A stretch of DNA of 64,000 bases, taken from Saprospiraceae bacterium. Lineage in GTDB: Bacteria; Bacteroidota; Bacteroidia; Chitinophagales; Saprospiraceae. The notes under the pieces were generated by a model. The model was not told the origin of the DNA and ran no database searches. It saw only the letters and a program-made list of their open reading frames with translations. Position numbers and translations under genes: made by a program. The number at the start of each line of letters is the position of its first letter. Within the stretch, counting starts at the first letter, position 1. The DNA is taken from assembly GCA_016711125.1 (NCBI GenBank), contig JADJTQ010000005.1, positions 310,001 to 374,000 on the forward strand, read 5' to 3'. Positions 9,983 through 18,881 of the stretch are shown here, piece after piece.

Positions 9983-10610
9983 GTTGAGAAATTGATTTGG
10001 TATATGTCAATGTTCATCTAGAGAAGAATAAGCTAGCATGAATTTAGGTCAAATATAGGATTATACCAAGAATAAGTTATGTAATGTAATGCTGCCTCCC
10101 CGACGACCCGAATAGTATCATCGGCCTTTACAGGCACAGAAGCGGTGACAACCTGCATGGGTCCAGTCCATCCGATCCGGATATCGTCGAGAGAAGCTAT
10201 CGATAATAGAGCTACGCCCTTGGGTCGCTGGTTAATTGCTCTCAGTCCGATGATTATTTTGGAGAGCTTTCAGTATTTCGGTGAATGCCAGCCTATTCAC
10301 ACCTGGCATACATCCGGTGCGTCTACTCGGATTTCAGGTTCAATTTAAGGAACGATGCTTTTTCATAGGGATAGTGGGCACAATTTGTAATTAATAAAGT
10401 AGTTGAAGTTCTTTTCGTGACGGTTCTGCAGCTCGTCGGAGGGTACGGATAGGTGGGGTTGAGTAGTTTTTAGAATAACTAGATCGAAGCGGTTACTCGG
10501 GTAACGCCTTATTCTTAATAAACTGGTCTGAAATATGCTGTGGTTTCTCAAGGTCTATACAACCTCTTATGATTTGTGCGTTAAAGTCAAGAACTCTTCA
10601 AAGAAAAATC
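9983..10610. other. intergenic, possible gene remnant
   Basis: No complete gene. On the plus strand, the frame around 10111-10200 reads NSIIGLYRHRSGDNLHGSSP and stops at TAA; it may be a piece of a dead gene. A CAAATATA at 10050-10057 matches the minus-strand -7 consensus TAnnTTTG upstream of the MORN gene, but no -33 TTG sits at the right distance. Confidence 0.35.
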
Positions 10611-12253
10611 ATGCGATTGCTGAATCTGATATTCATCGTTGCATGCTCAAAATTATTTGCCACCGACTATCATGTTGGCCCTAGCCAGTCACTAGAGACC
10701 ATTTCTCAGGTACCCTGGGCTACCTTACAACCAGGAGACAAGGTTTTCATTCATTGGCGAACTACCCTTACAAAGAAAAATGGGTCATCAACCGGCAAGG
10801 AACCGCAAACAGCCGGATTGAGATCATTGGCGTCAATAGCCCGAATGGTCAAAAGCCGATCATTGATGGTAGTGGCGCAGTGACTGTTTCTGGGGTAAAC
10901 TTTTGGAATGAAGAACGTGGTGTCATTAAAATTGGTGGATCGAATATGCCTGCTGACGGCCTACCTAGCTACATCACGATTGATAATCTTGAAATCATAT
11001 CGGGGAGACCCCCATATAACTTTACCAACGACGGTGGAAGTTCGACCAACTATGTAAATAATGCGGCTGCTATTTATGTCGAAAAAGCCGCTCATTTGAT
11101 CATACGTAACTGCACCCTTCGCGACTGTGGAAATGGCCTTTTTATCGGGGCTAATGATGGCCAAACCGAAGATATTTTAATTGAGCGAAATTACATTTAC
11201 GACAATGGCAATGACGGAAGTATTTACGAACATAATACCTATACGGCTGCAATCAATATAACTTATCAATTCAACCGCTTTGGCTCGTTAAGGACAGGTG
11301 CAGGAGGTAACAATTTAAAAGACCGCTCTGCCGGACTTGTCGTACGTTATAATTGGATCGAAAGTGGAAACCGCCAGTTGGATCTGGTCGATGCTGAAGA
11401 TAGCGACGTCCTGGTAAATCATCCGAGTTATGCAACTACTCATGTATATGGCAATATATTGATTGAGCCGGAAGACGCCGGCAATTCGCAGATGGTGCAT
11501 TACGGTGGAGATAGCGGAACGCTCGATGATTACCGAAAAGGCAACCTGTATTTCTACAATAATACAGTCATTTCAACTCGTACCGGAAATACGACCCTGA
11601 TTCGTTTATCTACTCAGGATGAAACGGTTCATGTCTTTAATAATGTCATTTATACCTCGGCGGCAGGAAATAAATTTGCGATGATAGGTGGCGATGGCAC
11701 TTTTAATATGCATCACAATTGGTTGAAAACCGGATGGGTGGCATGTCATTGTACACCGGCAGGTACGATCAATAATCAGGGAAATAATTTAACCGGATCT
11801 GATCCAATTTTTAGCGATTTCGCCACCCAGGAATTTAAACCACTAGAATCATCGCCTTTAATCAATGCGGGTTCTTCCATTCCAGCCAATTTATTGCCCG
11901 CTCATCCGGTCGGTTACCAATATTTGAAGCATTCAGGTTTTTCTCCGCGAAACATTTCCGGGCAGATTGATATGGGTGCCTATGAATTTGCGTCTGCAAT
12001 TTGTGCCGACACTACGACATTTATTGCCGGCGCCTGGACTAATGGGCTGCCGGACTTGAATAAGATGGCCATGATTGAATCGAATTTTAATTCATCAACA
12101 TTTGGTAGTATTTCGGCTTGCTCCTGTCACATAGCCCCAAATGCCAATTTGGTAATTTCCACCGGTGATACACTTTCGATAGTTAAAGAATTAAATATTC
12201 TGGGTAGACTTGATTTAATACTTGGAGGTATCATTCAAGTGCAGAATGAATAG
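10611..12253 (+). CDS. secreted right-handed parallel beta-helix protein (one frame break)
   Basis: The start is the ATG at 10611, which begins the signal peptide (LLNLIFIVACSKLFATDYHV). The first 48 codons end in GDKVFIHW; the rest continues in another frame as ANYPYKEKWVINRQGT. Adding one G to the GG at 10756-10757 joins them into IHWANYPYKEKW. The body shows beta-helix rungs rich in Asn ladders (IRNCTLRDCGNGLF, VRYNWIESGN, IDMGAYEF), as in polysaccharide lyases of the pectate-lyase fold. It lacks a type IX C-terminal domain and ends in a partial extra beta-domain, so the 3' end may be shortened. Substrate unknown. Confidence 0.75.
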
Positions 12254-12473
12254 TTCGAACGAACTATGAGAATTAGTGCATCACTTGGATGAACTAAATG
12301 CGATGGTCGATCAAGTGGGTAACCTTTGCAGAGTCAAATTGCAATGGCCATTGCTCCAGACAGAGTGATTCAAATTATTTACAATCGTAACTTCGCATTG
12401 ACCTATATATGATGGGCTTATTGAGCAATTAGCAAAAGTGTCGATGCATTTGCTCTCATTTGGTCGAGAGACT

Positions 12474-13196
12474 TTATTTTATCAATCCATCCTTGATTAG
12501 ATCAATAAGTTTTTCACTTTCTTCAAGACAATCGATAATATCTTGTTTTAAGAATCCTCTTTTACTTTCTTTGATACTGACCACTATGGAATAAAATCGA
12601 TCATCTTTTAGCAATTGGCCATAATTAATTGGGATTCTAATCTCCCCTGATTCTTGTCTAAATAGAGTGCCAATATAATTTTCCTCAGCATCAGTAGAAT
12701 TTATGGTCCATTGAGCCTTTATCTTAATCCTTTCATATGCAACTTCAAAAAGTTCCAGTATACGATCTTTCAATAATCCTGAGCGTATGATGTCAAATCC
12801 TTCATTCTTTAAAGATTCATAGCCCTCTGAACTCAAAGGGAAGAGTAGACCACCGGTCCGAGTAGCAGAAAAAAAATGTTTTGTCAAAGTGTCTGAATAT
12901 AACTGTTCCTTTTTCAGTACTGTCAAGATAATGTTCGAGGATTTATCAAATTCATCCATCAGTATAAGCGATTCTCGGATAAGCTCATTGTTTCTATTTA
13001 AATTGGCTAAAATATCTTGCAGAACTTCCTTTTCCTTAATCCTTTCTTTCCTTCCTTCATTCCAATTATTAATCTGCAAAGCAATCAATATCCCAATGAC
13101 CACTAAAGCAATCTCGCCAGTAGCATAAACGAGATATTTTCTAGTAGCTCCAGAATCAATCAATGAGTGTCTTATTTTTCGGATGAATGCAAGCAT
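12474..13196 (-). CDS. DUF6090 family membrane-anchored protein
   Basis: 240 residues. The diagnostic N-terminus of DUF6090 is present: a short amphipathic lead (FIRKIRHSLI), then KYLVYATGEIALVVIGILIA, the single transmembrane helix, then LQINNWNE. The rest is a helical extracytoplasmic or cytoplasmic domain with many charged residues (about 45-240). The family is abundant and often multi-copy in Bacteroidota and has no known function. No operon partner is seen. Confidence 0.85.
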   Translation of the reverse strand: MLAFIRKIRHSLIDSGATRKYLVYATGEIALVVIGILIALQINNWNEGRKERIKEKEVLQDILANLNRNNELIRESLILMDEFDKSSNIILTVLKKEQLYSDTLTKHFFSATRTGGLLFPLSSEGYESLKNEGFDIIRSGLLKDRILELFEVAYERIKIKAQWTINSTDAEENYIGTLFRQESGEIRIPINYGQLLKDDRFYSIVVSIKESKRGFLKQDIIDCLEESEKLIDLIKDGLIK

Positions 13197-13699
13197 GAGA
13201 TTTTGAAATATGACACTAGACGATAAATTTCTTGTAGGACACTAATGTAGACAATTAAATAATATCTGTAGGATTTAATAATGTGGCTATTGCAAATAAT
13301 AAATTGGATTGAAAAGAACGAGGTTTGAACCAGAGGCGTTCAAGACTTAAATTTATAGTAAAAAAATATTCAAATAAAAATCAACTAGGTTTCTGGATAG
13401 GTATCTTAATGCAATGGCTAGTTTAGCTGCTTGTAGAGTCACCACACAGGTGCAACCTCATGTATATATCCCTTCATTTGCAAATGAGCGTCAGATTTTT
13501 ATTAACCACAGACTATTGAAGAGGGACAACTAACTTTAGGGTTCTTTGTCGTTTTTAATGGGTTTTGCGAAATTCTGGAAGTGTCGAATAGGAAGAGAGA
13601 GAGCAGAATTTACATTCTGCGGCTTTTAAGAGCGAACAATGCGATAATTATTCAAAAGGTGTCCACTAAAAACGGCGAAGGCCCAACTTTAGAGTGCCA
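13197..13699. other. intergenic with palindromic repeat
   Basis: No gene. It contains the 31-bp palindromic repeat listed separately at 13596-13626. Confidence 0.5.
13596..13626 (-). repeat. 31-bp dispersed palindrome, copy 1
   Basis: The reverse complement of this stretch is identical to 48234-48264. The core is a hairpin with stem GCAGAAT/ATTCTGC and a four-base loop, flanked on one side by a purine run (AGAGAGAG) and on the other by GGCTTT. Confidence 0.7.
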
Positions 13700-14524
13700 T
13701 CAATCCTTCACACAACGAACGCTGTTTCCTCGATTCTTGTTTTGATTTGCAATGTCGGCATACTCTCCGTCATACTCAATATCCACAAATTTTGCTTGGG
13801 TGGCATTGTGTGCTGCTACCGTCCAATATTGAGCATAATAGCCTTTTTCATAAAAACTAGTTCCTGTTCGATATCCCCCGGGTATGGCAGTAAATCCGCT
13901 CAGGTTTGTCGCCGTCTCATTATTGGTCAGAAAGTGTACGTTTCCTGCCTCTTTTAGGTCGATTCCAGCTACAGATTCTCCACCCAAATAATTAATCAAT
14001 TCCTGGTAATCTTGCTCTGTGGGCATATGCCATCCGAAAGGGCAGATGTTTTTATTGCCGTTGGATGCAGTATCTACAGCATACCAATTGTAAAGCGCTC
14101 CAAAGGGAACAGCATTGATCATCATGTTGTCATTGTACCAGGAATAGGGCGGTGTTGTTATAGTTGCCCAGTCAGTGGCCACCGGAATTAGCGGAATAGG
14201 GCTCCCATCATTGAAATTTTGCACTCTTAGGTTTTCTGTCGTCCAGCATTGCGTACCAATTGCTACCACACGATATCTATTTGCGTCAACGTCGCTCACA
14301 AACGTAAGCCCGCCGCAAGTTCCGGAAGTTAGTGAGACCCACTTTGATCCAGTCCAGCCCTCAAAGTCGCTCCCGGTCCAGCGTATGGTACCCGCTTCCG
14401 GGGTTGTGTCATCAGAATTAGCAAGGGTGACCGCACCTTCAATGACTAATTTTTCCTGGGTATAACCGGATGTCAAGAAAGCGGCCAGGATGCTCAGTGT
14501 CAAAATCGTGTATTTTATAACCAT
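13700..14524 (-). CDS. secreted FISUMP-domain protein 1
   Basis: 274 residues. Signal peptide to SGYTQ (about 22), then a short module common to surface proteins of this genome (LVIEGAV, then GTIRWTGSDFEGW and WVSLTSG, about 25-68). A Fib_succ_major domain follows (about 75-274), recognised by IGTQCWTTENLRV, FGALYNWYAV, CPFGWHMPTEQDY and the terminal SVRCVKD. The family is secreted and cysteine-paired, of unknown biochemical role. Two paralogues lie at 48558-49343 and 50516-51333. All three are on the minus strand and monocistronic. Confidence 0.88.
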   Translation of the reverse strand: MVIKYTILTLSILAAFLTSGYTQEKLVIEGAVTLANSDDTTPEAGTIRWTGSDFEGWTGSKWVSLTSGTCGGLTFVSDVDANRYRVVAIGTQCWTTENLRVQNFNDGSPIPLIPVATDWATITTPPYSWYNDNMMINAVPFGALYNWYAVDTASNGNKNICPFGWHMPTEQDYQELINYLGGESVAGIDLKEAGNVHFLTNNETATNLSGFTAIPGGYRTGTSFYEKGYYAQYWTVAAHNATQAKFVDIEYDGEYADIANQNKNRGNSVRCVKD

Positions 14525-15018
14525 CAGCGTTTTTTGAGATTTGAAAAGACTGGGTAAAAATAGATCGATTCTGACGTGGTTTGCTCACCCGGATGGGTGA
14601 TTTGTTAAGAATATCCACTTTTATGTATGAAAAGGACCCTGTATTTGTTTAAAAACAGTACAAAGTTGCATGATCAGGGCCATGGATGATCGATAATCTT
14701 TCATCAGTTCGCTCTAAAAATGCAGGTTGGTCTAAATGGCAATTACCCAGACTAATAGTGGTTGTGCTTATATGCCTAGCAGGCTGAGACACAACTCGAT
14801 ACTGTTACTCTTTATAAATCACTAGAACCTTCAGTGGCTTGGATTGAATTGATGTTCTTATACTTGCTTATTCTGGACCGTAACATTGTATCCATTGTAA
14901 AAATAAGTGTAGTTTAAAGTTTCAAATTGGCATTGGGAGGATAGTAGACCTTATTTTCTGAGCCGCCCAGATTCATGTAACATGCACGCCTAAGATCCTT
15001 TCTCACTACCGAGTCCAT
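14525..15018. other. intergenic, nothing recognised
   Basis: No supported gene, repeat or RNA. Confidence 0.45.
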
Positions 15019-15300
15019 GTGTCATTTGTTTTTACTCCAATATTACCGCTTGACGAAGTGTCAAATAATTCTTTCATTTTTATATTGGAAGCATTCATTC
15101 CCACTGGTATTCACCTGTCGACCTTTTCAGATACCGTCAGTGACATCATTGTAATGGAAACAATAGATCAAATACAAAGTTGGAATGATAATTGCTTTTT
15201 CACAGTTACACAAAATCTTAAGGGGGACCTTATAGGTAATTATTTTGTTGAAGAACTGAAAGGTTATACAGCAACTTCAATTACCTATGAGTACGACTGA
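15019..15300 (+). CDS. hypothetical short protein
   Basis: 93 codons from a GTG. Composition is protein-like (DNCFFTVTQNLKGDLIGN, ending TSITYEYD) but there is no signal peptide, motif or family I recognise. It lies in decayed DNA just upstream of the exopolysaccharide locus, and it may be a remnant of a longer gene. Confidence 0.3.
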   Translation: MSFVFTPILPLDEVSNNSFIFILEAFIPTGIHLSTFSDTVSDIIVMETIDQIQSWNDNCFFTVTQNLKGDLIGNYFVEELKGYTATSITYEYD

Positions 15301-15670
15301 ACCGTGGAGGGTGTTTCACATCAATCTGCTTCAGTAATGATTTTGAGTGGTGGTCTAGATTTGATCAACGAGGTAATACCGCAAATACTTCTAAAGTCAT
15401 CCGACTCCTGCCAACTCACTAACTAGGCATTGAATTTATATCGTCATAACGATTATGATAGTAGCGATCCCGTCAAAGTAAGGAATCAACCTTATGAGTT
15501 ATTTTCATATTTAATTATCTGGGACCAATTGGATATCCGTCAAAATCAACCGAGTAATTCTCCCGAATCAAAATACAAGAATAACATGTTATTTACGTGG
15601 GCAAACGAACATTTTTACCTCCGAAACATGCTGATACATTTCAAAACAAAGTGAGATAAATTTGAATATT
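15301..15670. other. upstream region of the exopolysaccharide locus
   Basis: A 74-codon frame (15430-15654) starts only with TTG and resembles no family. I see no full TTG/TAnnTTTG promoter here. Confidence 0.35.
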
Positions 15671-16054
15671 ATGAACAGACCAATTACAATTGTGCTTGCA
15701 GAAGACAACCCTGTTTTTGCTTCATTATTAAAGTTTAAACTGGAGAAGGAAGGGTATGAACTTTATATTGCTGCTAACGGTCAGATGGCAATTGAGCTAA
15801 TCAGGAATTATGAACCAGACATCGTTCTCACAGACATCATGATGCCCTTCTTAAGCGGGCTTGAAGTCACGAGTTATGTACGGCAGACTTTAAAAATGGA
15901 TGTACCTATTATCGTGTTTTCTGCTGCAGGCCAGGAAAAAATGGTTTTGGAAGCCTTTAGTCTGGGAGCTACTGACTTTATGGGTAAGCCTTTTAATCCC
16001 AACGAATTGGTAATTCGAATCAAGAAAGAGACCATTGCCATTCCGGTATTTTAA
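15671..16054 (+). CDS. single-domain response regulator (receiver only)
   Basis: About 127 residues from the ATG at 15671 (an in-frame TTG lies nine bases upstream). It consists of one complete receiver fold: acidic pocket ED in VLAEDN (about 9-10), phospho-Asp in DIVLTDIMMP (about 54), the switch Ser in IVFSAAG, and the conserved Lys in GKPF. There is no DNA-binding or enzymatic output domain, so it must act by protein contact. It is first in the same-strand locus leading into glycosyltransferase and export genes, which makes it a likely post-translational switch for the machine. No cognate kinase is in the locus. Confidence 0.88.
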   Translation: MNRPITIVLAEDNPVFASLLKFKLEKEGYELYIAANGQMAIELIRNYEPDIVLTDIMMPFLSGLEVTSYVRQTLKMDVPIIVFSAAGQEKMVLEAFSLGATDFMGKPFNPNELVIRIKKETIAIPVF

Positions 16055-16164
16055 GATGAATATCGGTGACACCAGATTAACGTAAATGTTAATTTGAATG
16101 CTTTGGCAAATGATTTAATTTTTCCAATGGTTATTTGAAGAATTAGCATATAAGCCTCCTTTAA

Positions 16165-17256
16165 ATGATTGTGAAATCCTTATACGAACTCTTCGCGCAG
16201 CTATCGCCCCTGTTGCGATTGATGGTTATCATCACCATCATTCTTGCGATTGTGGTTGCTTTTCTGAACATTTATCTAAGAATACTGCGAGGGCAGTTAA
16301 GGCAGAACGAACAAAATCAGCTGAAATTCAAATCAGTGTATGATGAATTGATTATTCAGTACCTGCTGGGAGAATCAGATCCAGACACCAGTAATGAAGA
16401 ACAAAAAATCATCTTCAACAGATTGAATGGAGAAACCACAGTTAAATTCAAAAGGGTTATTCTGGTATCGACCTTGATTGATTTACATCGCAATATCACT
16501 GGTGATTTATTAGACAAAGTTCGCAAGCTATATGATGATTTAGGGCTGTCGCACTACGCGTTGAAAAAATTGAAAAATTGGCATTGGACTACCATTATTC
16601 ATGGAATCAACGAACTCACTGAAATGCAGAACAGGGAAGTAAGTGGGGAAATAGACGATTTTATTTCGCACAAAAGAATTGAGATCCAAGCAGCGGTTCA
16701 ACTATACAAAGCTAATGTTTTCGGTTTTGCAGGCTTGACCTTTCTTAATGACCTTAAAGGCAAGATTTCAGAATGGCAGCAAATTCAGCTGTTGGAAAGC
16801 ATCCGTCATTCGGAAGGTCAAATGGTACCTGACATTACAGAATGGTTACATTCCAATAATTCTTCTGTGGTCAGTTTTGCGCTGAAGCTTACCGAGATCT
16901 ACAATCTGCTCGATGTAAAAGATTCTTTAATCCTTCTGCTCAAACATAGGGAAATCGGTATAAGGATTAAGGCTACGTCTGTCTTGGCCCATTTGGGTAT
17001 TTACGAATGCAAAGACATTCTGAAAATGTGTTTTGATAGGAGAGAGGTGATAGAACAAGTGGCCATTGTGAGAACCGTGACGCAGTTTCTTGACCTGGAC
17101 GATTTAACATTTTTCAAACGACTTACCACCCATGGAGAATTTATTATCAGGAAGGAATCAATCCAGGCCTTGGAGAAGTTAGAACGCATGGTAGTTGCAC
17201 GAAATAGAATCCCAAAAAAACAAGCTAAGCCGGATCAGATCTTGCAGCTTGAATAG
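16165..17256 (+). CDS. membrane-anchored HEAT-repeat protein
   Basis: 363 residues. One N-terminal transmembrane helix (about 18-42, LMVIITIILAIVVAFL) with no signal cleavage, then a long all-helical cytoplasmic region. The second half (about 220-340) shows HEAT-like helical pairs, for example IGIRIKATSVLAHLGIYECK and FIIRKESIQALEKLE. HEAT solenoids are protein-interaction scaffolds. Placed 110 bp after a receiver-only regulator and 187 bp before the glycosyltransferase gene, it could transmit the receiver state to the synthase at the inner membrane; this is inference from neighbourhood. I know of no assigned name. Confidence 0.75.
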   Translation: MIVKSLYELFAQLSPLLRLMVIITIILAIVVAFLNIYLRILRGQLRQNEQNQLKFKSVYDELIIQYLLGESDPDTSNEEQKIIFNRLNGETTVKFKRVILVSTLIDLHRNITGDLLDKVRKLYDDLGLSHYALKKLKNWHWTTIIHGINELTEMQNREVSGEIDDFISHKRIEIQAAVQLYKANVFGFAGLTFLNDLKGKISEWQQIQLLESIRHSEGQMVPDITEWLHSNNSSVVSFALKLTEIYNLLDVKDSLILLLKHREIGIRIKATSVLAHLGIYECKDILKMCFDRREVIEQVAIVRTVTQFLDLDDLTFFKRLTTHGEFIIRKESIQALEKLERMVVARNRIPKKQAKPDQILQLE

Positions 17257-17423
17257 GTAGACATTCTGATGGATATTAACAGATACGATATGAATCAGAT
17301 TTTGTCCTTTTTTTGAGATTGGTACGGAGGGTTTAGTTTCAGATTTTATTTCAATGGCACTTGGCCATTTTTAAATTTGCTGGGAATTCAGTCTGACGGA
17401 ATCGGAAGATAGATTTTTAAATC

Positions 17424-17447
17424 ATGACATATAAACGACAGGAGTGA
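17424..17447 (+). promoter_or_regulatory. seven-codon leader frame overlapping the GT2 start
   Basis: An ATG at 17424 opens MTYKRQE and stops at TGA 17445-17447, overlapping the GTG start at 17444 by two bases. Such a layout can couple translation of the downstream gene. It may also be chance. Confidence 0.25.
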
Positions 17448-18868
17448 ACATTATTGATACTGTATTCTACTGCTTTCAGTACCTCTTATTTGTTTATGCG
17501 AGTGTAATCATCATTTCATATGTTGTTTTGGCCGTTGTCGCGGTCATTGAATGCTTTGAATACTACAAGAAAAATGAGGTCGTGAATTACAAAAATGTGC
17601 TTTCTTCACCGTTTTCTCCTTCCATTTCTATAATCGCACCATCTTACAATGAAGAGCTAAATATTGTGGAAAATGTCAGGTCGCTATTATCTAATCATTA
17701 TTCCAATTATGATGTAATTATCGTCAACGACGGGAGTAAGGATAATTCGATGAGTAAGTTAATTGATGTCTATGCCTTGAAGAAGGTGGATATTCTGATT
17801 GATACGCAGATTGAGACAAAGACCATTCGAGGAATTTATAAATCCACTAACCGGTCTTATGAGAAGCTCATTATTGTGGATAAAGAAAATGGTGGGAAGT
17901 CAGACGCATTAAATGCCGGATTAAATGTTTCTACCAGTCAGTATGTACTTTGTGTTGATGTAGATTGTGTACTGGTGGAAGATTCGCTGCAAAAAATCAT
18001 CAAGCCCTTTCTCGAATCTACCGATCGCCGGGTTATTGCAACTGGCGGTGTCATCCGCATTGGCAATGCATGTCAGATCAAGGGAGGCGAGGTCATGGAG
18101 GTGAATCTTCCCAAAAAATTAATTGAGAGGGCTCAGATTTTGGAATACTTCCGCTCATTTCTCCTTGGAAGAATGGCCTGGAGCCGGCTCGACGGCCTTT
18201 TAGTTATATCCGGTGCATTTGGTCTCTTTGATCGGGAGATTGTTATGGCCGCGGGAGCCTATGATACTAAAACCGTTGGTGAAGATATGGAGTTGATCGT
18301 CCGCATGCGGCGGTACATGAGGGAGCAGAAATTAAGATACAGAGTGAGTTTTATTCCAGATCCGCTTTGTTGGACGGAGGCACCTGATAATCATAAAATC
18401 TTTATTTCACAGCGTAACCGTTGGACAAGAGGAACCATTGAGACTCTGAAAAAACATAGAAAGATCGGATTTAATCCGAGTTATGGATCTCTGGGTTTAG
18501 TAAGTTATCCCTATTGGCTCTTTTTCGAAAGACTGGCGCCGCTCATTGAGTTTATGGGAGTGATCGTGGTAATCGTATTGGCTTTTTTAGGGAATATATC
18601 CTGGGCTTATTTTTGGATTTTCTCGCTGCTGATCCTCCTTTTTTCGGTCCTCCTTTCTAGTGTTGCCATACTTGCTGAGGAGTTGACTTATCACCAGTAT
18701 AAAAATAAAGGCGATGGTTTGCATTTGGTCCTGACGGCATTTCTGGAGCCATTGTTCTTTCATCCGGTGGTAGTTTATGCGGCGATAAGAGGCAATTGGG
18801 ACTATTACTTAGTCAAAAATAAGCATTGGGGCAGAATGGAGAGGAAGGGATTAGGTCAAAAGAAATAG
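17444..18868 (+). CDS. processive GT2 glycosyltransferase (polysaccharide synthase)
   Basis: 474 residues from a GTG, the only upstream in-frame option before a stop. N-terminal transmembrane helix about 8-36, catalytic GT-A domain about 58-335, and three to four C-terminal helices (about 362-460). Catalytic residues are visible: Asp96 (VNDGSKD), the DxD pair 172/174 (VDVDCVL), the acidic pair 280-281 (VGEDMEL) and QRNRW at 323-327, the hallmark of processive synthases such as BcsA, hyaluronan synthase and PgaC. No PilZ domain, so no built-in c-di-GMP switch. It ends 13 bp before the LtaS-like gene. Product sugar unknown; closest in layout to poly-N-acetylglucosamine synthases. Confidence 0.9.
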   Translation: MNIIDTVFYCFQYLLFVYASVIIISYVVLAVVAVIECFEYYKKNEVVNYKNVLSSPFSPSISIIAPSYNEELNIVENVRSLLSNHYSNYDVIIVNDGSKDNSMSKLIDVYALKKVDILIDTQIETKTIRGIYKSTNRSYEKLIIVDKENGGKSDALNAGLNVSTSQYVLCVDVDCVLVEDSLQKIIKPFLESTDRRVIATGGVIRIGNACQIKGGEVMEVNLPKKLIERAQILEYFRSFLLGRMAWSRLDGLLVISGAFGLFDREIVMAAGAYDTKTVGEDMELIVRMRRYMREQKLRYRVSFIPDPLCWTEAPDNHKIFISQRNRWTRGTIETLKKHRKIGFNPSYGSLGLVSYPYWLFFERLAPLIEFMGVIVVIVLAFLGNISWAYFWIFSLLILLFSVLLSSVAILAEELTYHQYKNKGDGLHLVLTAFLEPLFFHPVVVYAAIRGNWDYYLVKNKHWGRMERKGLGQKK

Positions 18869-18881
18869 CATCATCTGAAAT

